From the NCBI RefSeq assembly GCF_020618775.1, contig NZ_JAESVB010000017.1, forward strand, positions 1 to 64,000: a DNA stretch of 64,000 nt, read 5' to 3'. This DNA comes from Acidisoma silvae (lineage in GTDB: Bacteria; Pseudomonadota; Alphaproteobacteria; Acetobacterales; Acetobacteraceae). Each line of letters opens with the position of its first letter. Positions within the stretch are counted from its first letter, which is position 1. A program made the translations under genes and the position numbers. Under the pieces are notes generated by a model. It made no database searches, was not told the DNA's origin, and saw only the letters and a list, made by a program, of their open reading frames with translations. Of the stretch, positions 8,800 to 16,994 are shown piece by piece.

Positions 8800-10287
8800 T
8801 CAGGTCATATACTGAACGACGTCATGTTCTTCGATGCCGCTGACCGAAGCGAATTCGTGCGCGACCACGCCCTGGCGAAGAACGATCAGTCGGTCCGACA
8901 TGCCGATCAATTCCGGCATGTCCTCCGACGACAGAATGATGGCGAGACCTTCGGCCGCTTTCTGTCGGATGAGCCGGTAGATTTCGACCCGCGCGCCGAC
9001 ATCCACGCCGCGCGTCGGATTGTTCAGAAGCAGTAGCGCGGGCTGTACGGCCAAGCATTTTCCGAGCACCACCTTCTGCATATTGCCTCCCGACAGCGAG
9101 CGACAAGGCGAGTCGGCGCTGGCGGTACGGATGCCGATCTGCTTGATCAGATCGTTGGATATTGTCCGTGCCCTCGATCGGTCGAAGAATGGGCCGCGTG
9201 TGGGTGGCCGCGCCATCACCAGATTGTCGAGCACTGAAAAGCCGGCGATTAACCCCTCATTGCCGCGATCACCCGGCAGATGCGCGATGCCACGCTGCCA
9301 AGCGCTGCGAGGGTTGCTGGGGGGATAGGGTGCGTCGTTCATGTCGAGCGACCCTTGACGCAAGGGCTCGTCGCCGACGATGCCGGCGAATAGTGCTTCC
9401 GCTCCCGCGCCTTTCAGCCCGGCGAGACCAAGGATTTCGCCGCGTCCCACAGTCAGGCTGATGTCGTTCAACTCTCGGCCGACCGCTAGTTGCTTGGCCT
9501 GCAGAACGATCGGGACCTGGATATCGGCGCGCTGAGGGTGCGGGGGATAGGTGCCGTGTGACAGATCGCGCCCGACCATAAGACGGTGAATTTCGTTCGC
9601 CTCGATTTCGCTGGCGGCAAAAGAGCCAACAAACTGTCCGTCCTTGAGGATCGTCAGATCGTCTGCGGCGGCCAGAACTTCGCTAAGATGGTGGGAAACG
9701 AAACCGATGGTCATGCCCTGAGATTTCAACTCCTGCATGACGGTCAGTACGGCATCGACTTCGCGGTGGTCGAGATAGGCCGTCGATTCATCAAGCAGCA
9801 GGGTTTTGGGGTTGGATGAGATTGCCCTGGCGATCTCGATGCATTTGAGCTCGCCGAGATTGAGCCGGTCGATATTGGTAGAGACGGAGATTTTGACGCC
9901 GATGCGATCGAGAACGGCCTGGGCCAACTCGGCCATCCGCCTGCGCTTCATGATCCCGAAAACCCGGGCATGGCTACGCAGATTCCCGATGAAGACATTC
10001 TCGGCAATGTTCAGTGACCGGTTGATCGTGATTTCCTGATGCACGAGCGCGACGCCGCGCGCGGCAGCCTCGACGATCGACTGCGGTGCATAAGGTGCGT
10101 CGTCCAGCGTCATGTGGCCGCTATCCGGCCGCACAGCGCCCGCCAGCATCCGTAAAGTTGTTGACTTTCCGGCGCCGTTTTCGCCGACGATGGCGTGAAC
10201 CGTGCCCGCACGAAGAGTAATTGACACGTCGCTGGCCGCTCGTGTTGGTCCAAATTGCTTGTAAAGATGACTAGCCAAAAGAGTCAT
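8800..10287 (-). CDS. sugar ABC transporter ATP-binding protein, RbsA-like (ABC1)
   Basis: A 495-residue double-ATPase protein. Domain 1 has Walker A GENGAGKST, a divergent signature (LNLGELKCIEIAR in place of LSGGQ), and LLLDESTAYLD (Ser for the usual Pro). Domain 2 has the customary degenerate P-loop GLKGAGAEAL and signature LSGGNMQKVVLGK, but its Walker B reads LLLNNPTRGVD: both acidic residues (usually Asp-Glu) are Asn. The second site therefore cannot hydrolyse ATP in the usual way, and domain 1 is expected to do the work. It lies between the binding-protein gene (67 bases upstream, with a stem-loop in the gap) and the permease gene. Confidence 0.92.
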   Translation of the reverse strand: MTLLASHLYKQFGPTRAASDVSITLRAGTVHAIVGENGAGKSTTLRMLAGAVRPDSGHMTLDDAPYAPQSIVEAAARGVALVHQEITINRSLNIAENVFIGNLRSHARVFGIMKRRRMAELAQAVLDRIGVKISVSTNIDRLNLGELKCIEIARAISSNPKTLLLDESTAYLDHREVDAVLTVMQELKSQGMTIGFVSHHLSEVLAAADDLTILKDGQFVGSFAASEIEANEIHRLMVGRDLSHGTYPPHPQRADIQVPIVLQAKQLAVGRELNDISLTVGRGEILGLAGLKGAGAEALFAGIVGDEPLRQGSLDMNDAPYPPSNPRSAWQRGIAHLPGDRGNEGLIAGFSVLDNLVMARPPTRGPFFDRSRARTISNDLIKQIGIRTASADSPCRSLSGGNMQKVVLGKCLAVQPALLLLNNPTRGVDVGARVEIYRLIRQKAAEGLAIILSSEDMPELIGMSDRLIVLRQGVVAHEFASVSGIEEHDVVQYMT

Positions 10288-10305
10288 GAACCGAACCGCC
10301 GATTT

Positions 10306-10344
10306 GGCCGCGTCGCCGGGCGAGATGAGCCTGACGACGCGGCC
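10306..10344 (-). promoter_or_regulatory. perfect inverted repeat between ABC1 binding-protein and ATPase genes
   Basis: GGCCGCGTCG at 10306-10315 and its exact complement CGACGCGGCC at 10335-10344 form a 10-bp GC-rich stem with a 19-base loop, in the gap after the binding-protein stop. No T-run follows on the transcribed strand. By analogy with other binding-protein operons, such a hairpin can protect the upstream mRNA or trim downstream expression so that the binding protein is made in excess; that role is inferred. Confidence 0.55.
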
Positions 10345-10354
10345 TTGCTTATTT

Positions 10355-11422
10355 TTAGCTGGAGTAGTGCAACTCGTAGGCTGGTGAGGGCGCGTTCTTG
10401 TTATAGACTTTGGAGTGCGCCTTGAAATCGTAAGAAGGCTGTCCGCCCGGATAGTCTTTCACATAGCGATCAACATCCGCTTTCGTCATCGGCAGCAGCT
10501 TCAGCTTGATGGTCGCGTCGCTGGCCGGAAGTTTGATGCCGTGAATATAGTCATACATGATCACGAGCGCGATCCCACCTTGGACCCAATGGCCGCCGAT
10601 ATCGTAAAGCTGTTCGCCGCTTTTGACTTCATCGACGTTTTCTGGGTTGAGATCCATGGCAGAGATCAGGACGTCCTTGCCAGGAACTTTGCCTTTGCTT
10701 TTCAAGGCGGCGATGACGCCCATCGCTTCGGCGTCATTGCCTGCCCAGACGCCAGTAATTTCGGGATGGCCCTGATACAGTGCCTCGAAAGCCGTCTGGG
10801 ATTGATCGCGCACGAAGTTGCCGTCGACTTCACCGGCAATCTGAACATTGCCGTCTTCGGCGATAGCTTTTGCGAGACCTTTGCGGCGGTCGATGGCGAC
10901 AGACGTGCCGGCGGTGCCGTTGACCACGCCGATCACCTTTTTGCCGTTCGGGCCAGGTTTCATTTGCGCCAAAAGTGCTTTGCCCATGCGGTATCCTGCA
11001 TCCTCATCGCTGGGGCCGACGAACGCAATATAGTTAGTGTATTTCCCCGTTTGTGGTGAGAACTTCGGATAGCTATCCGTTAAAATAACGGGAATGTTCT
11101 TCCGCTTGGCATAAACGATCGTCGGTGCGCCTGTGGACCAATAGCCCACGGATATGATCCCATCAACTTTGCGCGCAATGAGATCCTGAATATTTTGGAT
11201 CATCTTGTCGGGGTTGTTGTCGGCATTGAGCACAATCAGATTGACGCCAAGCTGCGCCGCCCCAGTCTTAAGGAAACTGATATCTTTGTTCCAGAACTGT
11301 GCGTCCAGCGTCGGGACGACGACGCCGATCGTGGGTAGAGTTGCAGCCATGCTAGCGGCGGAAAAGCCGAGCGTGACAGTTGCCGTAGCTAGGGCAAGTC
11401 TAAAACGAGGCAAGCGGGGCAT
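10355..11422 (-). CDS. sugar ABC transporter substrate-binding protein (ABC1)
   Basis: A 355-residue periplasmic binding protein type 1 (ribose-binding-like) with a 26-residue signal peptide ending at SMAA. The family pattern is clear: PTLDAQFWNKD, NADNNPDKMIQNIQDLIARKVDGI, WAGNDAEAMGV and AMDLNPENV. AAAGGA lies 9-14 bases before the ATG. It is the first gene of the transporter part, after aldA and a 95-base gap. The ligand cannot be predicted from sequence alone. Confidence 0.92.
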   Translation of the reverse strand: MPRLPRFRLALATATVTLGFSAASMAATLPTIGVVVPTLDAQFWNKDISFLKTGAAQLGVNLIVLNADNNPDKMIQNIQDLIARKVDGIISVGYWSTGAPTIVYAKRKNIPVILTDSYPKFSPQTGKYTNYIAFVGPSDEDAGYRMGKALLAQMKPGPNGKKVIGVVNGTAGTSVAIDRRKGLAKAIAEDGNVQIAGEVDGNFVRDQSQTAFEALYQGHPEITGVWAGNDAEAMGVIAALKSKGKVPGKDVLISAMDLNPENVDEVKSGEQLYDIGGHWVQGGIALVIMYDYIHGIKLPASDATIKLKLLPMTKADVDRYVKDYPGGQPSYDFKAHSKVYNKNAPSPAYELHYSS

Positions 11423-11450
11423 GATTCGTTTCCTTTATGGTTCTTCTTGA

Positions 11451-11476
11451 GAGCGCACACCGTTTGGCTTGCGCTC
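11451..11476 (-). promoter_or_regulatory. inverted repeat between aldA and the ABC1 binding-protein gene
   Basis: GAGCGCA (11451-11457) pairs exactly with TGCGCTC (11470-11476) around a 12-base loop, in the 95-base gap between the aldA stop and the binding-protein start. There is no following T-run, so it is a weak terminator at best; an mRNA processing or stability element or an operator are alternatives. Confidence 0.35.
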
Positions 11477-11517
11477 CTTATTGTCGTTCAGCTTCGCTCT
11501 TCCGCTTCGGCTGGGTG

Positions 11518-13002
11518 CTATCGTCCCTGCATATAGACGACATGGGTTTCCATGAACTCATACAGCCCATGCTTGCCGTCCGCGCCACCGATTCCCGACT
11601 GCCGACGCCCGGCATGAAAGCCTTGCATCGCCTCGAAACTTTCTCGGTTGATATAGGTCTCGCCGAATTTCAGTTCACGGCTTGCCTTAAGGGCAGCATT
11701 GATATCGCGAGTGAAAATCGCCGAGGTCAATCCATAGTTGGAATCATTGGCCAGTGCGATCGCTTCGTCCACGTCGTTGACGGACTGGATGGGCAAAACG
11801 GGACCGAAGATTTCCTGCCGCATGATGTTCATCTCGGCACGGCCGCCGGTAATGATGGTCGGCTCAAAGTGAAAGCCTTGGCCCAGGTCGGCGATTTTGC
11901 CACCACAGACGATCGTGGCACCGTCTTTCTTGGCTTGCTCAACCGCCGCATTCACCTTGTCGAGCCCAGCCTGATTGATGAGAGGGCCCATGGCCACGTC
12001 GCTTTCCGTCGAAGGGTCGCCGTAACGCGTCGCCTCGAACAGAGCTTTAAGCCTTGCCACCAAGGCGTCATGCGCTGGGTGCTCGACATAGACCCGCTCG
12101 GTGCAGTTGCAGACCTGGCCCGTGTTGATGATGCGCGAGTCGTAAATGGCTTTGGCTGCCAGGTCGAGATCCGCGTCGGCCAGAACGATCGTCGGTGCCT
12201 TGCCGCCGAGCTCCAGATTAACACGGGTTAAATTGCGGCTGGCTACCTGCATGATATGCGATCCGGTCTTGACGCTCCCGGTGAAGGTAATGAGATCAAC
12301 GTCCGGATGGCTGATCAGCGCTTCACCGCAGGTCGCACCGCGACCGCCGACGAGATTGAACACGCCGGGGGGAAGATCGGTCTCGGCCACCAATTCGGCA
12401 AAAGCAAAGGCGTTGAGCGGCGTCTCTTCGCTTGGCTTGATGACGATGGTATTGCCTGTCACCAAGGCAGGCGCCAGTTTTCGCGCGATCAAGAAAAATG
12501 GAAAATTCCATGCCAATATGCCGGCGACGACGCCGATGGGCTTTCGGAGCAGCAATACTGTCTCGCCCGGCCGGTCGCTGGTCAGCACCTCGCCTTCGAT
12601 CCGGCGGGCCCATTCAGCCATGTAGTCAATGTAATCGGCCGCGAAATCCACTTCGATCTGCGCCAGGCTGCGAATCTTGCCTTGCTCGCGGACGATGAGA
12701 TCGGCGAGGTCCGTGCGGCGCTCGCGCAGCTTTGCGGCGATGGCTCTGAGATGCTTCGCACGCTGGATAGCCGGTGTTTTTTCCCAGTCGGACTGGGCTT
12801 TGCGTGCAGCGCTGACGGCGTCCGCGACCGCCGCCGCGTCGCTATCGGGAATATGGCCCAGCAGCGCGCCCGTGGCCGGGTTGGTCACCGCGATCTTGCC
12901 GGAGGTATTTTCGATGAAGCGTCCGCCAACGAAGTTCCGATAGTCATGGCTGCTATCGGCATAATATTGAGGTAAATAGTCCGGCGCGGCTTTGGCACTC
13001 AT
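11518..13002 (-). CDS. aldA: lactaldehyde dehydrogenase (NAD+)
   Basis: A 494-residue aldehyde dehydrogenase very close to E. coli AldA, which oxidises L-lactaldehyde to L-lactate and glycolaldehyde to glycolate. Shared blocks are FPFFLIARKLAPAL, LELGGKAP, the nucleophile Cys298 in NTGQVCNCTERVYV, and the C-terminal FGETYINRESFEAMQGFHAG with GIGGADGKHGL. The start at 13002 has GGGAG about nine bases upstream; the frame extends nine residues further without a ribosome site. Lactaldehyde comes from L-fucose, L-rhamnose or 1,2-propanediol. With ABC1 downstream and the lactate racemase operon divergent, the locus reads as a lactaldehyde/lactate module. Confidence 0.9.
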   Translation of the reverse strand: MSAKAAPDYLPQYYADSSHDYRNFVGGRFIENTSGKIAVTNPATGALLGHIPDSDAAAVADAVSAARKAQSDWEKTPAIQRAKHLRAIAAKLRERRTDLADLIVREQGKIRSLAQIEVDFAADYIDYMAEWARRIEGEVLTSDRPGETVLLLRKPIGVVAGILAWNFPFFLIARKLAPALVTGNTIVIKPSEETPLNAFAFAELVAETDLPPGVFNLVGGRGATCGEALISHPDVDLITFTGSVKTGSHIMQVASRNLTRVNLELGGKAPTIVLADADLDLAAKAIYDSRIINTGQVCNCTERVYVEHPAHDALVARLKALFEATRYGDPSTESDVAMGPLINQAGLDKVNAAVEQAKKDGATIVCGGKIADLGQGFHFEPTIITGGRAEMNIMRQEIFGPVLPIQSVNDVDEAIALANDSNYGLTSAIFTRDINAALKASRELKFGETYINRESFEAMQGFHAGRRQSGIGGADGKHGLYEFMETHVVYMQGR

Positions 13003-13171
13003 CAACCGTCTCCCTTGGCCGGACTGCACTTGTCCGTTTTATGCCTTGGGATGACCTTGCCTCGTCCCGCCTCAAGCGTCATCAGGTGGCGCAAGGGTGG
13101 AACTCTGGAGTGGGTCAATTATGAGCCACATCGGGGCGGCTGGTGTTGCGGAAGCGCCTGAAGTGATGCCG

Positions 13172-14137
13172 TCAGACGGGACGGCGTAGGTCGTATTGTT
13201 TGACCTTGCGCTTCATCGTCGCGCGGCTGATTTCGAGAGACTTCGCAGATGCGGAAATATTGCCTTTGCTGCGCGCCATGGCGCGTCTAAAGGTTCCGCG
13301 CTCCGCCTTTGCAATTGTATCGTAGCCAACCATGACGGCACTCTGAAGATCTGCCGCAGGAATACCATCACGCAAGGCGTTGTCGGAGACGCCCAGGATC
13401 TGTCTGGCTCCGCGTGTCGCGCCCAGAACCATGTCGTCTTCGTCCACCGCGATAAGTCCAACGCAGGCTCTTGTTGCATCGGGCACGGAGATCAGGCGCA
13501 TATTCGGGAAAGCCTGTCGGAAATGTGCAGTCTCGATCTGCCAGGCGGCTTCGCGCACGGCAAAGGTCAGCAGGCCGATCAACCCCTCCGACGGCGCGCC
13601 ACCGTAATAGGCGACGTCCAGCGCTGCCGCCAATTGGCCGCGATGATCGAAAATCGGCGCGACGACACAGCTGAGTTCGACATCGCGAGCGTGAAAATGA
13701 TCTTCGCGCTGAATCGCCAGTTCACGCTTTTCGATCAGGCAGGTGCCGATTCCGTTGGTACCTTCGTGCTGCTCGCTCCAGTCGACGCCGGGCCATAGGC
13801 CGAGATGACGCAGATCCTCGACATCGGCATCGCGCCCCCGCCAATGGGCCGGAACGCCATCGAGGCCGGCGAGAAGGATGCAGCAGCCCATGCCGGACAC
13901 GACCGATTGCAGACGGTCAAGCGTCGCCGTGGCTGCAAACAGCATCGGTTCCAGGCGCTCGGCGGAGTCTTTCATTTCAGGGCCAGACAAGATGCGGCGC
14001 GGAACCTTTCCGCTCGGATCAAGACCATAGTTGAAGGTGCAGCGGCGCCAGGAAGCGACGATGGACGACCGCGTAGCCTCATCGGAATTGACGGCAGTCC
14101 GGACGCGCTGGATGTGTTTGCCGATCGTATAAGTCAT
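13172..14137 (-). CDS. GAF-domain, Fis-type HTH regulator without an AAA+ domain
   Basis: A 321-residue regulator resembling the N-terminal half of AcoR: an SIVASWRRC start, a GAF region with the typical DWSEQHEGTNGIGTCL (about residues 125-140), then a linker and a C-terminal Fis HTH, RAMARSKGNISASAKSLEIS. The central sigma-54 AAA+ module present in AcoR is absent, so it must act as a repressor or sigma-70-type activator. The ATG at 14137 has AGGA upstream; a longer frame to 14200 is less likely. It heads the reverse aldA-ABC1 run and is divergent from larA, so it probably controls both. Confidence 0.82.
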   Translation of the reverse strand: MTYTIGKHIQRVRTAVNSDEATRSSIVASWRRCTFNYGLDPSGKVPRRILSGPEMKDSAERLEPMLFAATATLDRLQSVVSGMGCCILLAGLDGVPAHWRGRDADVEDLRHLGLWPGVDWSEQHEGTNGIGTCLIEKRELAIQREDHFHARDVELSCVVAPIFDHRGQLAAALDVAYYGGAPSEGLIGLLTFAVREAAWQIETAHFRQAFPNMRLISVPDATRACVGLIAVDEDDMVLGATRGARQILGVSDNALRDGIPAADLQSAVMVGYDTIAKAERGTFRRAMARSKGNISASAKSLEISRATMKRKVKQYDLRRPV

Positions 14138-14529
14138 GTATCCATCCTGTGCCGGCGTCAAAATTGCCTTGTCGCATCTGCCCGGCGGACATTTGTTCAA
14201 GAAACTAAATCACGCCGTTGCAATTGCTCTACAATCCGCTTCGCGGGCGGCGTTACAGGGTCAACGGCAATCGCGCATCTGTTCGGCACTTATCCTCTTG
14301 ATTGCGCTCAGCCTGTGCAGATCACGTTTCCATTAAGGATCACATGTCGAAGATCTTGTCGTGTCAAGCCGGCAATAGGCAAGGGCCTTTTATTCCGTCG
14401 GCGCTACTCCCGCAGCGACCGGGTTTCCCTTGTCGTGCATCCTGTGTCTATCATGCTTGGGGGAAATGGCGGTGCACACAGGACGCGGCAGCAATAGCGT
14501 CGTGGTTCCGCCATCAAGGGAGCAGGCCA
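14138..14529. promoter_or_regulatory. divergent control region of the regulator/aldA and lar operons
   Basis: About 390 bases with no gene. AAGGGAG at 14515-14521 is a strong ribosome site eight bases before the larA TTG and decides that start. A GCAATTGC palindrome at 14220-14227 lies within a wider repeat, GCCGTTG (14214-14220) and CAACGGC (14262-14268), a possible regulator site. No convincing sigma-54 -24/-12 element was seen, consistent with a regulator that lacks the AAA+ domain. Confidence 0.45.
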
Positions 14530-15843
14530 TTGCCGCAAGATAAGATCGCACTGTCCTTTGGACGGACGCCGCTTGAGATCACGCCGCCAAGCGGCTGCCT
14601 GCCCACGATCATCCGTAAAGCGGCGATGACCAAACTGGCTGACGGTGCCGCTGCCATCCGTCGGGCCTTCGATGCGCCCATCGGTTCGACCAAGCTCTCT
14701 GACCTTTCGAGAGGAAAAACAAGCGCCTGCATCCTGATTTGCGATATTACGCGCCCGGTTCCCAACGGGCTGTTTTTGCGGCCGATGATTGAGACCATGG
14801 TCGCTGCGGGCGTTCCGCTCTCCGCGATCACCGTTCTCGTCGCGACCGGGCTGCATCGTCCGAACGAAGGCGCTGAACTGCAGGAATTGGTTGGCGACCG
14901 TTGGGTTCTTGATCATGTGAGCGTTGAAAATCATTTTGCGCGGGATGACGCAGCCCATATAGACCTTGGGACGACGGCCACGCGCGGCACTCCAATCGGT
15001 ATCGATCGCCGCTTTGCCGAAGCCGATCTGAGGATCGCGACCGGTCTGGTGGAGCCGCATTTCATGGCCGGCTGGTCGGGCGGTCGGAAGGTTGTGGCGC
15101 CTGGCGTCGCGCATCACACCACCATCCGCACGTTTCATTCCGCGCGGTTCATGGAAGATCCCCTGGCGGTGCAATGCAATCTGACCGGCAACCCCTTGCA
15201 CGAGGAACAACTTGAGATCATTCGCCGCTTGGGGGACGTTTACGCCCTGAATACGGTTATCGACGAAGATCGGGATCTGGTTCACGTGACGTTTGGGGAG
15301 ATCATCGCCAGCCATCTGGCGGCGGTGGATTTCATTGCGGGCGTCACCCGGATCGCGGTGCCGCGCCGCTTTAAAACGGTCGTCACATCCTCGGCCGGCT
15401 ATCCGCTCGACAAGACCTATTATCAGACGATCAAGGGCATGGTGACGCCGCTGGACATTCTGGCGCCCGGCGGTACGCTGATCATCGCCTCGCAGTGCTC
15501 GGAAGGTTTCGGGTCACCGGAATTCCGTGAGGCGCAGGAGCGCCTGACGGAATTGGGGCCCGAGCGCTTCCTGGCGACGCTGACCGCCAAATCCCTCGCC
15601 GAGATCGATGAATGGCAGACGGAAATGCAGCTGAAGGCGACCCGCCTTGGCCAGGTTGAGCTTTATACCGAAGGCCTGACCGATGAGGAAAGGCGAATCA
15701 CCTGTGTGACTCTGTCGGCCGATATCCATGCCTCCATTCTGGCCAGCATGGCCCGGCACGAAGATCCACATGTCGCCTTCATTCCCGAAGGTCCTTACGT
15801 TGTTCCAGTCTATGTGCCGACGGCCGGAGATCTTGCGGCTTGA
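14530..15843 (+). CDS. larA: nickel-dependent lactate racemase (LarA family)
   Basis: A 437-residue LarA-family enzyme that racemises a 2-hydroxyacid with the Ni-pincer nucleotide (NPN) cofactor. Active-site positions agree within three residues with Lactobacillus plantarum LarA: Asp72 and Arg75 (DITRPVP), His109 (TGLHRP), His177 in EPHFMAGWSGGRK, the cofactor-binding Lys187, and His203. The start is TTG with AAGGGAG eight bases ahead; this makes the length family-like, whereas the longer open frame to 14302 adds 76 unrelated residues. LarA paralogues act on lactate or other 2-hydroxyacids, so lactate is favoured by the aldA neighbour, not proven. It overlaps larC by four bases. Confidence 0.9.
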   Translation: MPQDKIALSFGRTPLEITPPSGCLPTIIRKAAMTKLADGAAAIRRAFDAPIGSTKLSDLSRGKTSACILICDITRPVPNGLFLRPMIETMVAAGVPLSAITVLVATGLHRPNEGAELQELVGDRWVLDHVSVENHFARDDAAHIDLGTTATRGTPIGIDRRFAEADLRIATGLVEPHFMAGWSGGRKVVAPGVAHHTTIRTFHSARFMEDPLAVQCNLTGNPLHEEQLEIIRRLGDVYALNTVIDEDRDLVHVTFGEIIASHLAAVDFIAGVTRIAVPRRFKTVVTSSAGYPLDKTYYQTIKGMVTPLDILAPGGTLIIASQCSEGFGSPEFREAQERLTELGPERFLATLTAKSLAEIDEWQTEMQLKATRLGQVELYTEGLTDEERRITCVTLSADIHASILASMARHEDPHVAFIPEGPYVVPVYVPTAGDLAA

Positions 15844-16994
15844 GCAAAACGGCGATCATGCTCGATGCGGTCGGCGGTGTCGCCGGCGACATGTTCGTTG
15901 CCGCAATGCTGGATGCGCTGCCGGCCCTTCGCGATCGGGTTATGGCGGATGCCTTGGCCGTCCTGCCGGCAGGCGTAGGCGTGCCAAGGCTGGAAGCGGG
16001 GATGAGCAGCGGCTTGTCTTGCCTGCGCTTTGGTCTGACGGAAACAGGGCACTACCACCATGACCGCCACGCATCGCATTTCACCGATATGGTGGCGCGG
16101 ATCGAGGCTGCGCCCCTTTCTGTCGGCACGGGTGCCGAGGCGATTGCCATCCTGCGCCTGCTGGCGGAGACGGAGGCGGCCATTCATGGCGTTCCGGTGG
16201 AGGCTGTGCATTTCCATGAAATCGGCGACTGGGATTCCCTGATGGACGTGGTGGCCGCCGGCAGCATTGCGGCCGCGCTACCCGGGGCGGACTGGGCCGT
16301 GTCCGATCTGCCACGTGGCGGTGGGCTGGTGCGCACGGCGCATGGACTGCTGCCAGTGCCGGCACCCGCGACCGCGCGGCTGCTGACCGGCTTTGCTTGG
16401 CGCGACGACGGTGTCAGCGGGGAGCGCGTCACGCCGACAGGAGCCGCGATCTTGCGCCATTTGGTGTCCGTGCCCGCGGTCGCGGGCCAGTTGCAGGCCA
16501 GCGGAACCGGTGCCGGCACGCGCACATTGCCGGATATGCCGAACATCTTGCGGGCAATGGTGTTGGATACGGTTGCGCCGGGTCATGGGGAAGAGATTCT
16601 CGTCCTCAGCTTCGATATCGACGACATGACCGGTGAGGAGATCGGGATTGCCGCAGACCGTCTGCGCGCCTCGGCCGGGGTGCGGGATCTCGTCATCAGC
16701 ACCGCCATTGGCAAGAAAGGGCGCTTGGTGAATGTCTTCCGCCTGATGCTTCTGGCCGAGGATCAGGCGGTTGTGGCAGCAGCCTGTTTCTCCGAGACCT
16801 CCACCATCGGTCTGCGCTGGCATGTGGAGCGGCGCAAGACGCTGCCGCGTCATGCGGTCAATGTGGATGGGGTGAGGGTCAAGGCCGTGACGCGTGGCGA
16901 CGGGGTGAGCCGCAAGGCCGAGAGCGACGATCTCGCCAGCGGAACAACTTTGGAAGAACGGCGGGCCGCGAAGCGTCGGGCGGAGGAGGGCTGA
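15840..16994 (+). CDS. larC: nickel insertase for the Ni-pincer cofactor (LarC)
   Basis: A 384-residue LarC: DAVGGVAGDMFVAAMLDAL at the N-terminus, the metal-binding VHFHEIGDWDSLMDV at about residues 122-136 and the C-terminal domain starting near ILVLSFDIDDMTGEEIG. It inserts Ni into the pyridinium dithiocarboxylate nucleotide using CTP. In L. plantarum larC is split and needs a programmed frameshift; here both halves are one continuous frame. The start is TTG, whose bases overlap the larA stop (TTGA), showing tight translational coupling. Confidence 0.92.
   Translation: MSKTAIMLDAVGGVAGDMFVAAMLDALPALRDRVMADALAVLPAGVGVPRLEAGMSSGLSCLRFGLTETGHYHHDRHASHFTDMVARIEAAPLSVGTGAEAIAILRLLAETEAAIHGVPVEAVHFHEIGDWDSLMDVVAAGSIAAALPGADWAVSDLPRGGGLVRTAHGLLPVPAPATARLLTGFAWRDDGVSGERVTPTGAAILRHLVSVPAVAGQLQASGTGAGTRTLPDMPNILRAMVLDTVAPGHGEEILVLSFDIDDMTGEEIGIAADRLRASAGVRDLVISTAIGKKGRLVNVFRLMLLAEDQAVVAAACFSETSTIGLRWHVERRKTLPRHAVNVDGVRVKAVTRGDGVSRKAESDDLASGTTLEERRAAKRRAEEG

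Noticed and set aside
13168-13185. GCCGTC/GACGGC six-pair hairpin at the 3' end of the GAF regulator gene
   Set aside because: Short stem overlapping the stop codon with no T-run; probably chance in GC-rich coding sequence.
14302-14529. Upstream extension of larA to an earlier in-frame start
   Set aside because: Adds 76 residues unlike any LarA and rich in Cys/Arg; the TTG at 14530 has a strong ribosome site and gives active-site numbering matching the known enzyme.
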